From: an uncultured Actinomycetes bacterium
GTDB lineage: Bacteria > Actinomycetota > Actinomycetes > Nanopelagicales > Nanopelagicaceae
Length of the DNA stretch: 64,000 nt
Assembly (NCBI GenBank): GCA_903850565.1
Contig: CAINLV010000001.1
Coordinates: 1-64,000, forward strand
Reading direction: 5' to 3'
In this document: in pieces, positions 10,475 through 18,500 of the stretch
Numbering within the stretch: the stretch's first letter is position 1
Layout: the number at the start of each line of letters is the position of its first letter
The notes under the pieces: generated by a model
Told to the model about the DNA's origin: nothing
Seen by the model: the letters and a program-made list of their open reading frames with translations, nothing else
The model's database searches: none
Translations under genes and position numbers: made by a program

Positions 10475-13059
10475 TGGGCTGCTAAATCCCAGCTCTTTCC
10501 CATTCCAATATTGACATCCAATGGCACCAAGAGAGCAAAAGCGCTTCCCATTTCTCGCCGTACCAATTCAGTGAGTTGTTCTTCTTCTCCCGGGAAGACT
10601 TCAAAGATGAGTTCATCGTGGACCTGGAGCAATAATCGAGATTGTAAATGTGCTTCTCTCATTGCAGCACGCGAATGGATCATTGCAACTTTAATGATGT
10701 CAGCGGCAGATCCTTGGATCGGAGCATTCAGTGCCATGCGTTCGGCTACTTCTCTGCGCGCCCTATTTTCTTGGAGCAAATCGGGGAGATAGCGTCGTCG
10801 GCCCATGATTGTTTCGGTGTATCCGACTTGTCGTGCCGCTTCGACTACGGTCTTGAGGTAATCCCTAATGCCGCCAAAGCGCGAGAAGTATTGATCCATC
10901 AACTCAGCGGCTGCCGTTGGTGAGAGATTGAGTTGCTGCGCCAAACCGTAGGAAGAGAGGCCGTAGGCCAAACCATAGGACATGGCCTTAATCTGTCGGC
11001 GCATCTCCGGATCTACATCGTGGGCTTGAACACCAAAGACCAGAGAGGCGACGGTGGAGTGTAGATCTTCACCGCTTTTAAAGGCTTCGATAAGTTTCTG
11101 ATCATGCGACAAATGGGCCATGATGCGCATTTCAATTTGGCTGTAATCGGCAGTCAGTAGCGTTGAGTAGGGCGAGGCGGCAACAAAACAATCGCGGATT
11201 CTGCGACCTTCCTCAGTCCGAACTGGAATGTTCTGCAAATTCGGATTGGTAGAAGAGAGACGTCCGGTTGCGGCAACGGTCTGCTGAAAATCAGTGTGGA
11301 TCCGGCCATCTTTTCCAATGGCCGATACCAATCCTTCAATTGTTGTGAGTAATTTGCTGGTCTCACGGATTCGTAGCAAATGTTGAAGCAGCGGATGGCT
11401 GGTTTTGGCAAAGAGCCACTCCAGACCTTCGGCGTCGGTGGTATATCCGGTTTTAATTTTCTTAGTCTTGGGAAGTTTCAATTCATCAAAGAGAATTACC
11501 TGCAACTGCTTCGGAGAACCCACATTGAATTCTCGACCTGCTGCAACATGCGCGGCTTGAGTTTCACGATCCACTTCATTGCGAAAGAAGGAGGCCAGCT
11601 CATCCAATTTTTGGCGATCGACACAAATTCCAACTTGTTCCATTTCGGCAAGGTCCATCATTACCGGCAACTCGAGATCTGCCAGAAGTGATGCCATATC
11701 CCGTTCATCTATTAATTTTTCTAGGATAGGAACGAGAGCGAAAATTTTGGCCGCCCCGGCACCATCAAAAGCGGTAAAGAGATCCAATTCCTGTTCGGCA
11801 TTCACTACGCCAAGGAATCGCTCGGTTAAATCAGCAAGAGATAAATTCCTTGTACCTGGGTTGACTAAATATGCTGCCAATTCAGTATCAAAAATGATTC
11901 CAGCACCGCCAATTGAACGAAGAGCTGCTTTGCCTCCATGGGTCCATTTAGGAATCGAATCGTTAAAGAACCACTCCCCGATCCGGCAATCGCGAGCCAC
12001 AATCACTTCCTGGGCGCCGACGGCCACCGCATATTCCAAAATATTTCCATCTGTAATTAGGAAATCGACAGCTACTGGCTCGGTACGGCCTTTCAATAAT
12101 TCGGTAAGAGCTTCAGATGTTAAATCCCGAACCACCACCGGACTAAGGTTTTCAATCTCGACGATTTCTTCATCCGTTTCGGTGGCAGGCAAGAGAACTT
12201 TTACTCGTTCTTTCAACGCTTTTATCTCTAATTGATCCAGAAGTGAGTTGATTTGATTCTTTTGTATACCGCCCCACAGAAGGTCATCTATCTGGGCATT
12301 TAATTCCACTGATCGGTCCAATTGAGTCAGCTCACGATTGAGCAAAACACTGGCCAGATTTTCACGTAACGAATCACCGGCTTTGCCCTTTACTTCATCA
12401 GCACGGGCCACCAATTCCTTGAGTGATCCATATTCTTGAATCCATTTGCTTGCGGTTTTCTCGCCGACACCAGGCACTGAAGGCAAGTTATCGCTGGGGT
12501 CTCCGCGAAGGGCGGCGAAGTCAGGGTATTGAAGTGGGGTGAGGCCATACTTCTCTGCCACAGCCGCCGGAGTCATCCGAGCTAGATCAGTGACGCCACG
12601 CTTTGGATAGAGAACTGTGACTAATGGAGAGACCAATTGGAATGAGTCCCGGTCTCCGGTGCAGATCAAGGTCTCAAATCCCTGTGCTTCTGCCTGGGTA
12701 GCAAATGTGGCGATAATATCGTCGGCTTCAAATCCCTCCAGCGCAAAATGGCGAATGCCCATCGCGTGGACCAATTCGAAGAGATAGGTTGTCTGCGACC
12801 TGAATTCATCTGGGGTTGCGCTGCGATTGGCTTTATATTCTGGAAATTTTTCGCTTCGAAAAGTCTTTCGGGAGACGTCGAAGGCGGTGGCGATGTGGGT
12901 TGGCTTTTCATCCCTAATAAGGTTGATCAACATCGAAGCAAAACCGTAAATCGCATTAGTGGGTTGCCCCGCCGAAGTAGCGAAGTTCTCCACCGGCAAT
13001 GCATAAAAGGCGCGATAAGCCAGCGAATGTCCATCAACTAGCAAGAGTCGCTTGGTCAT
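10471..13059 (-). CDS. polA: DNA polymerase I
   Basis: Gap-filling and Okazaki-processing polymerase, 862 residues. The N-terminal third is the 5' nuclease (VDGHSLAYRAFYALP, GDRDSFQLV, VPGVGEKTA). The middle resembles the proofreading fold, but the DxE metal motif is degraded (VAVDFLITDG), so 3'-5' exonuclease activity is probably absent. The polymerase domain has motif A DYSQIEMR near 640, motif B RRQIKAMSYGLAYG near 686-700 and motif C QVHDELIFE near 810. The Tyr in SYG replaces the Phe of Escherichia coli Pol I, a position known to relax exclusion of dideoxynucleotides. Confidence 0.97.
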   Translation of the reverse strand: MTKRLLLVDGHSLAYRAFYALPVENFATSAGQPTNAIYGFASMLINLIRDEKPTHIATAFDVSRKTFRSEKFPEYKANRSATPDEFRSQTTYLFELVHAMGIRHFALEGFEADDIIATFATQAEAQGFETLICTGDRDSFQLVSPLVTVLYPKRGVTDLARMTPAAVAEKYGLTPLQYPDFAALRGDPSDNLPSVPGVGEKTASKWIQEYGSLKELVARADEVKGKAGDSLRENLASVLLNRELTQLDRSVELNAQIDDLLWGGIQKNQINSLLDQLEIKALKERVKVLLPATETDEEIVEIENLSPVVVRDLTSEALTELLKGRTEPVAVDFLITDGNILEYAVAVGAQEVIVARDCRIGEWFFNDSIPKWTHGGKAALRSIGGAGIIFDTELAAYLVNPGTRNLSLADLTERFLGVVNAEQELDLFTAFDGAGAAKIFALVPILEKLIDERDMASLLADLELPVMMDLAEMEQVGICVDRQKLDELASFFRNEVDRETQAAHVAAGREFNVGSPKQLQVILFDELKLPKTKKIKTGYTTDAEGLEWLFAKTSHPLLQHLLRIRETSKLLTTIEGLVSAIGKDGRIHTDFQQTVAATGRLSSTNPNLQNIPVRTEEGRRIRDCFVAASPYSTLLTADYSQIEMRIMAHLSHDQKLIEAFKSGEDLHSTVASLVFGVQAHDVDPEMRRQIKAMSYGLAYGLSSYGLAQQLNLSPTAAAELMDQYFSRFGGIRDYLKTVVEAARQVGYTETIMGRRRYLPDLLQENRARREVAERMALNAPIQGSAADIIKVAMIHSRAAMREAHLQSRLLLQVHDELIFEVFPGEEEQLTELVRREMGSAFALLVPLDVNIGMGKSWDLAAH

Positions 13060-13107
13060 AGTGGGATTGTAGATGTTTCATCTGGCATTGCTGCAGTTTG
13101 GCTTGGC

Positions 13108-13113
13108 TAGACT
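13108..13113 (+). promoter_or_regulatory. -10 element for a leaderless thioesterase transcript
   Basis: TAGACT lies six bases before the ATG at 13120, so transcription would begin at or next to the start codon. No SD sequence precedes the ATG. A partial TTG-type -35 sits near 13088. Confidence 0.45.
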
Positions 13114-13119
13114 TAAGCC

Positions 13120-13527
13120 ATGCCTGATTACCTAGAAGAGTTGAATAAGCGTGGTTATGCCGAATTAGATACCAAGATGGGAATTAAAATCTTGGAGGCC
13201 AGTCCCCAACGAATGGTGGGCACTATGCCCGTTGAAGGAAATACCCAGCCCATGGGCTATCTGCACGGTGGCGCAAATGTGGTTCTGGCCGAGAGCTTGG
13301 GCTCGATTGGAACTGCGCTACATGCAGGTCCCCATCGCAAAATCGTTGGCGTAGATATCAATGCAACGCACCACAAAATTGCTAGAACTGGTTTAGTAAC
13401 TGGCGTTGCCACGCCGATATCACTAGGTCGCACGCTCTGTTCTTACGAGATTGTCATTACCAATGAAGCGGACGAACGAACCTGTACGGCACGAATCACC
13501 TGTTTAATACTTGCCGAGCGAGCCTGA
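13120..13527 (+). CDS. Hotdog-fold acyl-CoA thioesterase, PaaI/MenI type
   Basis: A 135-residue single hotdog domain with the family signature GYLHGGANVVLAES near 46-60 and GVDINATHHKIA near 84-95. Relatives hydrolyse phenylacetyl-type CoA thioesters or 1,4-dihydroxy-2-naphthoyl-CoA in menaquinone synthesis. Sequence alone does not separate these, and no menaquinone or phenylacetate genes are nearby. It is divergent from polA and convergent with livF, and is expressed alone, apparently from a leaderless promoter. The same thioesterase-next-to-polA arrangement is familiar from other actinobacteria (from memory). Confidence 0.88.
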   Translation: MPDYLEELNKRGYAELDTKMGIKILEASPQRMVGTMPVEGNTQPMGYLHGGANVVLAESLGSIGTALHAGPHRKIVGVDINATHHKIARTGLVTGVATPISLGRTLCSYEIVITNEADERTCTARITCLILAERA

Positions 13528-13536
13528 GACTAATAG

Positions 13537-14265
13537 CTAGTGAGCGGCAGCAGCTCCAGTACCAAGGTAGGCAGCTTTTACATCTGGATCATTAAGTAGG
13601 TCGGAGGCTTTTGCTTCCTTCACAACATGACCAGTTTCTAAAACATATGCTCGGTGCGCGCGTTGGAGCGCCTGTTGAGCGTTCTGCTCGACCAGCAGAA
13701 TTGTGGTTCCGCTTTGGTTGATCTCAGTAATGATTCGGAAAATATTTGCAATCATCATTGGCGCTAATCCCATGGATGGTTCATCCAAAAGCAAGACCTT
13801 AGGCCGAGCCATTAGGGCGCGACCGATTGCAAGCATCTGCTGCTCTCCGCCAGACAAGGTTCCCCCAGCTTGAGTAGCTCGCTCCTTCAACCTGGGAAAT
13901 AGGTGGTAAACCTTTTCCAGATCTTCCGACATCTCGTTCTTACGCTCTTTGCGGAAATATTTACCAATTTCCAGATTCTCTAGCACGGTCATTCCAGGGA
14001 AAATTCCCCGGCCTTCCGGTGCCTGTGATATTCCTAGGCTTACGCGATCGTGAGCAGATACCTTCGAAATATCTTGGCCATCAAACAAAATTTGTCCGCT
14101 TGCAACTGGACGGAGCCCAGAGATGGTTTTGAGCATTGTGGTTTTACCCGCACCATTGGCACCAATCAAAGTAACAATTTCACCCTGATTTACGGTGACG
14201 CTAATTCCCTTGATCGCTTCAATTTTTCCGTAGAAAACGTGGAGATCTTTAATTTCAAGACGCAT
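13537..14265 (-). CDS. livF: Branched-chain amino-acid type ABC transporter, ATPase LivF
   Basis: One of two ATPases that power the HAAT-family importer. The 242 residues show Walker A GANGAGKTT at 35-43, LSGGEQQMLAIGRAL, Walker B VLLLDEPSMGLAP and a switch His in the usual place. It is the last gene of livK-H-M-G-F and overlaps the end of livG by 11 bases. The family handles Leu/Ile/Val but also amides, urea and other amino acids. Nothing in the ATPase decides the substrate. Confidence 0.95.
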   Translation of the reverse strand: MRLEIKDLHVFYGKIEAIKGISVTVNQGEIVTLIGANGAGKTTMLKTISGLRPVASGQILFDGQDISKVSAHDRVSLGISQAPEGRGIFPGMTVLENLEIGKYFRKERKNEMSEDLEKVYHLFPRLKERATQAGGTLSGGEQQMLAIGRALMARPKVLLLDEPSMGLAPMMIANIFRIITEINQSGTTILLVEQNAQQALQRAHRAYVLETGHVVKEAKASDLLNDPDVKAAYLGTGAAAAH

Positions 14266-15031
14266 CAGCTGGCGCTCCTAAATAGGCTTCAATAACCTTT
14301 GGATCATTTTGAACAACGGATGGAATATCGTCAGCGATTTTTACGCCAAAGTCCAAGACCGAAACGCGATCGGATATACCCATAATCAAAGACATATCGT
14401 GCTCGATGAGCAAGACGGTATATCCAGAATCTCTAATCTTTCGGATGGTGATTGCAAGGGCATCTTTTTCGGCAGGATTGAAACCAGCGGCAGGTTCATC
14501 CAAGAGGAGCAACTGTGGTTCGGTTCCAAGCGCTCGGGCGATCTCCAACCGTCGTTGATCTCCGTAAGGCAAATTCTTGCCCAATTGATCGGAACGATGA
14601 TCGATACCCATAAACTTTAAGAGTTCATGCGCTCGCTCTTTGCCTTCTCGCTCTTCGCGACGTGCCCGAGGAGTACCAAACAAAGCACCAACTAACCCGG
14701 TCTTCTTATGCACATCAGATGCGGTCATGACATTTTCTAATGCAGTCATTTCACCGAAAAGACGAACGTTCTGGAAGGTACGAGCAACGCCGGTACGGGT
14801 AATGATATTTCGCTTCTTCCCGATGAGAGATTCCCCGTTAAAAAGGATCTCGCCAGAAGTAGGCGTATACACACCAGTTACTACGTTAAATACCGTTGTC
14901 TTGCCAGCTCCGTTAGGGCCGATGAGTGCACAAATTTCGCCTTTGTTGACGTGGAAGTTAACGCCATCAAGTGCCGATACGCCGCCGAATCGCATCGTGA
15001 CATTTTGCAAATCCAGAATTCGCTCAGACAT
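14255..15031 (-). CDS. livG: Branched-chain amino-acid type ABC transporter, ATPase LivG
   Basis: Second ATPase of the importer, 258 residues. Walker A GPNGAGKTT is at 38-46. The signature region is the LivG variant YGDQRRLEIARAL rather than LSGGQ, and Walker B is LLLLDEPAAGFNP. The C-terminal tail carries the ATP-domain extension typical of LivG (VIEAYLGAP). The gene overlaps livM by eight bases and livF by 11, so it is probably translated in a coupled fashion. Confidence 0.95.
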   Translation of the reverse strand: MSERILDLQNVTMRFGGVSALDGVNFHVNKGEICALIGPNGAGKTTVFNVVTGVYTPTSGEILFNGESLIGKKRNIITRTGVARTFQNVRLFGEMTALENVMTASDVHKKTGLVGALFGTPRARREEREGKERAHELLKFMGIDHRSDQLGKNLPYGDQRRLEIARALGTEPQLLLLDEPAAGFNPAEKDALAITIRKIRDSGYTVLLIEHDMSLIMGISDRVSVLDFGVKIADDIPSVVQNDPKVIEAYLGAPADAS

Positions 15032-16073
15032 TTGAATCTCCTTCTGGCTTTGCAGAAACCTTTGTTATTTTCTCTCGCTTCTTCCGTGGAAGTAAGCCAT
15101 CTGGACGCACATTCATGATGACGACCAAAGCCAATCCAAAGACCAATTGTCGAGCGTTATTGATAAAGCGAATTCGCTCGGGCAAATATGCCAAAATCGT
15201 TCCACCGAGTACTACGCCCCAGATATTTCCCATGCCGCCAAAGACAACGCAGGACAAGATGAGAACCGAGGTGTTGAAGGTGAACATATCTGGCGCTACA
15301 TACATTGACTTTGAGGCGAAAATTACCCCAGCCGCGCCACCAATTGCCGCACCGATACTAAAAGACCAGATCTTGTAACGAAGAATTGGCACGCCCATAA
15401 GCATGGCGACATCCTCATCCTGACGGATTGCTTCCCATGCCCGACCTGGACGACGAATGCTTAAACGTCGAACCATCCAAATCACTAGCAGAATCATCAC
15501 AAAGATAATCCAAAAGAAGCCCTTCATATTATCTAGGGCGAATCTGACGCCAAAGATCGAAGGAGGGTTTGGAACATTTGCAATTCCATTGGGTCCACCG
15601 GTGCTGCGGTTATTTACCGCGACGATGCGAACAATTTCACCGAAGCCGAGAGTAACAATGGCCAAGTAATCACCACGAAGACGCAGTGTTGGTAGACCTA
15701 AAAGTACGCCCGAGATCATGGCCAAGCCCATACCGATGGGGAGAATCTCCCAGATATTGAGGTGGGTCTTGGTTCCTAGGATGGCAGCTGTGTATGCGCC
15801 GATGGCGAAGAAGGCGACATAACCCAAATCTAATAATCCGCTCTTTCCAACAACGATATTTAGGCCAAGGGCCATGAGAACAAACATTCCCACGGGATAG
15901 ACCAACACTGCCTGGTAAGAACTAATAGGGGTATTGAGGATGCTGGTAAAACTAAAATCTCCCGCGTAAGGAAGTAAGCCCACTAGGCCGATTAATACCA
16001 GAACGAAGGTGATTCGTTTTGGCCGATTCCAGGTTTCCCATAGTTCGGCGCCTTTATCTCGAATATTAATCAT
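15024..16073 (-). CDS. livM: Branched-chain amino-acid type ABC transporter, permease LivM
   Basis: A 349-residue permease. A hydrophilic N-terminus is followed by about nine to ten hydrophobic segments, including the family stretch GLNIVVGKSGLLDLGYVAF. The EAA-like cytoplasmic loop (AWEAIRQDEDVAMLMG) contacts the ATPases. GAGGG lies eight bases before the ATG, and the gene starts two bases after livH. It pairs with LivH to form the membrane channel. Confidence 0.95.
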   Translation of the reverse strand: MINIRDKGAELWETWNRPKRITFVLVLIGLVGLLPYAGDFSFTSILNTPISSYQAVLVYPVGMFVLMALGLNIVVGKSGLLDLGYVAFFAIGAYTAAILGTKTHLNIWEILPIGMGLAMISGVLLGLPTLRLRGDYLAIVTLGFGEIVRIVAVNNRSTGGPNGIANVPNPPSIFGVRFALDNMKGFFWIIFVMILLVIWMVRRLSIRRPGRAWEAIRQDEDVAMLMGVPILRYKIWSFSIGAAIGGAAGVIFASKSMYVAPDMFTFNTSVLILSCVVFGGMGNIWGVVLGGTILAYLPERIRFINNARQLVFGLALVVIMNVRPDGLLPRKKREKITKVSAKPEGDSNV

Positions 16074-16075
16074 CG

Positions 16076-17038
16076 CTAGACCCTCGTTTGCTGAACGGCT
16101 TCACCAAAGAGTCCGTTCGGTTTGAATAGAAGAACCATGACTAGCACCAAGAAAACGGTAACCGCTTTCCATTGAGTACCTAAAATTGCTGCAGCGAATT
16201 GCTCCAATAACCCTAAGGACAATCCACCATAAAAAGCACCGCGCAGATTTCCGATTCCACCAAGTACTGCTGCAGTAAATGCCGCTAGCCCGATGGAGAA
16301 ACCAACGTTGTACTTGGTGTTCTCATAAACCGTTTCATATAAGAAAGCTGCCGCACCGGTCATAGAACCACCGATTAAGAAGGTGGCTGAAATAACGCGA
16401 TTGAGGTTGATGCCCATGAGCTTAGAAGTTTCTTCACTCATCGAAACGGCGCGAATGGCTTTGCCCAATAAAGTTTTGTTTACAAAGCGATCGACCGAGA
16501 AAAATAAAACAGCTGCAAAAACTATGACCAGAAGGGTATCGACGCGAATTCCAACATCACCAAAAGTCACCACGCTAAATTTGCGAAGCAGACGAGGGTT
16601 AGACATCGGCACCGAGTGAGTCAAGATACGAACGCCCTCTTGCAAGATGATTGAAACGCCGATAGCCGAGATAAGACTGGCGAGTCGATTAGTACCTTTG
16701 GCGCGCAACCTGCGGTAAGCAACGAGTTCAACGATCACGGCGGTCACTCCGGAGACCAGCATCGAAGCGACAAGACAAGCGCCCATTGCGAAAAATAGTT
16801 TGAAGCCGCTAAGCGGATCCGTATCTTGGTTAAACCCGAAGAAATTTCGAGAAACAATTACTGTGGCGAAAGTGCCGACCATAAATATCTCGGAGTTGGC
16901 AAAGTTGATCAGGCGAAGAACGCCATAGACCATGGTGTAACCCAACGAGATAAGCACATAAATAAAACCAAGGGCCAGACCATTAATAAGCAACGGCCAA
17001 AATTGAGAGACAACAACTGAAAAATTCATTTGACCCAC
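16076..17038 (-). CDS. livH: Branched-chain amino-acid type ABC transporter, permease LivH
   Basis: A 320-residue permease with the LivH hallmark near the N-terminus (GYTMVYGVLRLINFANSE) and a coupling loop AIRAVSMSEETSKLMGIN near 195-212. The start is taken as GTG at 17038; an ATG three codons later (17029) is an equally possible start. It follows livK after 100 bp that contain a strong hairpin, which may let the cell make much more binding protein than permease. Confidence 0.95.
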   Translation of the reverse strand: MGQMNFSVVVSQFWPLLINGLALGFIYVLISLGYTMVYGVLRLINFANSEIFMVGTFATVIVSRNFFGFNQDTDPLSGFKLFFAMGACLVASMLVSGVTAVIVELVAYRRLRAKGTNRLASLISAIGVSIILQEGVRILTHSVPMSNPRLLRKFSVVTFGDVGIRVDTLLVIVFAAVLFFSVDRFVNKTLLGKAIRAVSMSEETSKLMGINLNRVISATFLIGGSMTGAAAFLYETVYENTKYNVGFSIGLAAFTAAVLGGIGNLRGAFYGGLSLGLLEQFAAAILGTQWKAVTVFLVLVMVLLFKPNGLFGEAVQQTRV

Positions 17039-17065
17039 TTTTTGATATTAGGCGTTGACATTTTG

Positions 17066-17099
17066 AAGTGTCCCAGCACCAATAGGTGCTGGGACACTT
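17066..17099 (-). other. Perfect 15-bp hairpin between livK and livH
   Basis: AAGTGTCCCAGCACC (17066-17080) and GGTGCTGGGACACTT (17085-17099) are exact inverse complements separated by four bases. On the minus strand the helix is not followed by a T run, so it is not a classical terminator. Position between the binding-protein gene and the permease genes suggests an mRNA 3'-end stabiliser or partial terminator that raises livK over livHMGF. Confidence 0.8.
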
Positions 17100-17138
17100 A
17101 CTTACAAAGTACTTCTTTAAAGCTCAAATACTAAAGGC

Positions 17139-18305
17139 TTAAACTGCGCCGAAGTACTTGATGATGCCTTTAACAACCTGGAAGCCACCAACTGGAGCTC
17201 CGCCAACAACTTCACCTTGACGGGTGAACTTAAGGATGGTCTTTCCATCAAGTGCAAAGAAGGTTCCGGTAGCGACACAAGACTGGATACCAGCACGAGT
17301 GACCTTACCGAGCTTGATGCAAGAGATGAATACGTTGGTTGCATTGAAGGTTTCAGTGACATAAACGTGACCAGCAGCGGTCTTAAGACCAGTTGCCTTG
17401 GTGAAGGCAGCTTGCTGTGCAGCGCTAGCAGCAGTTTCGAATGGAACTGCAGGAGCGGTGAACTTTGCACCTTCAGCAGCGGCCTTACCAGCTACGTCGA
17501 TGAATGCATCGTTAAGAACGCCATCGCCACCAGCGAATACGCCGTTCCAGCCATTGTCATTAAGTGACTTAGCAAGAGCGCCGCCATCTGGGTAGTAACC
17601 GGTGTAGATAACTACGTTGGCCTTTGAAGCCTTGATCTTAGAAACAGTTGCGCTGTAATCAGAAGTCTTTTGAACGACTGAGTCAGAACCAACCTGGTTG
17701 ATCTTCTTCAACTTGATGTAAGCAACAGCTGCTTGTGCAAGTCCGGTTCCGTATGGAGTTTGGTCATCAATGACGTAAACCTTTGGTGAATCGACACCAT
17801 CAATTGACCAGCGAACAACAGCTGGGCCTTGAAGTGCATCGTTACCAACAACACGGTGGAAGAATGGGTATCCATTATCTGGAGACTTGGTATCGGTCAA
17901 AGTTACACGAGTAGCCGATGGAGAAACCATGGTTAAACGAGTTGCTTTGTACGATGGGAACGAAGCAATACTTGCGCCAGAGTAAGCAGGTCCAACAACA
18001 CCGATTACGGCCTTGTTAGCAGCGATACCAGGAGCCACTGTGCCTGCAACAGCACCGTCACCTTGGTCATCAGCTTGGATCAACTTAACTTTGACGGCAG
18101 GGTTTGTGTCGTTGTACATCTGGACGGCAGTTTGCGCGCCCAAAAATTCATCTTGACCTGTCTGTGCATCGGTACCGGTCAATGGACCTTGGTAGACCAA
18201 TGTCACTGTCTTTGTTGCGGCTTGAGCAGAAGTAACTGCAACAGTTCCCAATACGAGGGTGACTGCTGCTACTGCGCCAAGAACGCGCTTTGAGTTCTTG
18301 TTCAT
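17139..18305 (-). CDS. livK: Branched-chain amino-acid type ABC transporter, substrate-binding protein
   Basis: A 388-residue periplasmic-binding-protein type I domain (Leu/Ile/Val-binding family). The N-terminus is a Sec signal peptide: MNKNSKR, a hydrophobic core, then SAQA-ATK as a signal peptidase I-like site at about 29/30. The mature protein starts with the family beta-strand VTLVYQGPLTG. There is no lipobox Cys, which is unexpected for a binding protein of a single-membrane bacterium. SD AGGAAGG is five bases before the ATG. It is the first gene of the liv operon, under a promoter near 18350-18377. The true ligand is not determined by what I can see. Confidence 0.93.
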   Translation of the reverse strand: MNKNSKRVLGAVAAVTLVLGTVAVTSAQAATKTVTLVYQGPLTGTDAQTGQDEFLGAQTAVQMYNDTNPAVKVKLIQADDQGDGAVAGTVAPGIAANKAVIGVVGPAYSGASIASFPSYKATRLTMVSPSATRVTLTDTKSPDNGYPFFHRVVGNDALQGPAVVRWSIDGVDSPKVYVIDDQTPYGTGLAQAAVAYIKLKKINQVGSDSVVQKTSDYSATVSKIKASKANVVIYTGYYPDGGALAKSLNDNGWNGVFAGGDGVLNDAFIDVAGKAAAEGAKFTAPAVPFETAASAAQQAAFTKATGLKTAAGHVYVTETFNATNVFISCIKLGKVTRAGIQSCVATGTFFALDGKTILKFTRQGEVVGGAPVGGFQVVKGIIKYFGAV

Positions 18306-18310
18306 ATAAA

Positions 18311-18342
18311 CCTTCCTGTTACTTTGTCCCGGGACAGGGAGG
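18311..18342 (-). promoter_or_regulatory. Possible SD-masking helix in the livK 5' leader
   Basis: On the minus strand CCTCCCTGT (18342-18334) can pair with ACAGGAAGG (18319-18311), eight of nine positions. The second segment is the livK Shine-Dalgarno. The loop contains part of the palindrome GTCCCGGGAC (18326-18335). This could hold the ribosome site closed. No ligand-binding core is visible, and the pairing may be chance. Confidence 0.35.
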
Positions 18343-18349
18343 ACTGAAG

Positions 18350-18377
18350 GGTATAGGTGAACGCGAGGTTAATTCAA
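18350..18377 (-). promoter_or_regulatory. Promoter candidate for the liv operon
   Basis: Minus-strand TTGAAT (18377-18372) and TATACC (18355-18350) are separated by 16 bp. The predicted start would give a leader of roughly 40 bases before livK. The surrounding region 18306-18500 holds no gene. Confidence 0.5.
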
Positions 18378-18500
18378 ACAAAAAAGGCGATTTTTGATAA
18401 CGATTTGGGCGCTTTTATGCAAGACATATATGTGAAACAAAGAATTAACCTTATTTATGCGAGGAATTCGCGACTTTCAGTACAAAGTCCCTGAGAAGGG

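Noticed and set aside
11579-12235. Long plus-strand reading frame (218 codons) opposite polA
   Set aside because: Ser/Arg-rich low-complexity translation, no SD or family features; it mirrors the codon pattern of the polA 5'-nuclease/middle region.
18380-18420. T-run TTTTTT after CGCC on the minus strand below the ANTAR gene as a terminator
   Set aside because: Only a three-base stem (GCG/CGC) can be drawn before the T run; too weak to call a terminator.
18306-18500. ANTAR target (two hairpins with six-base loops) in front of livK
   Set aside because: I could not draw two consecutive hexaloop hairpins with the expected A1/G4 loop bases, and the likely leader is only about 40 bases.
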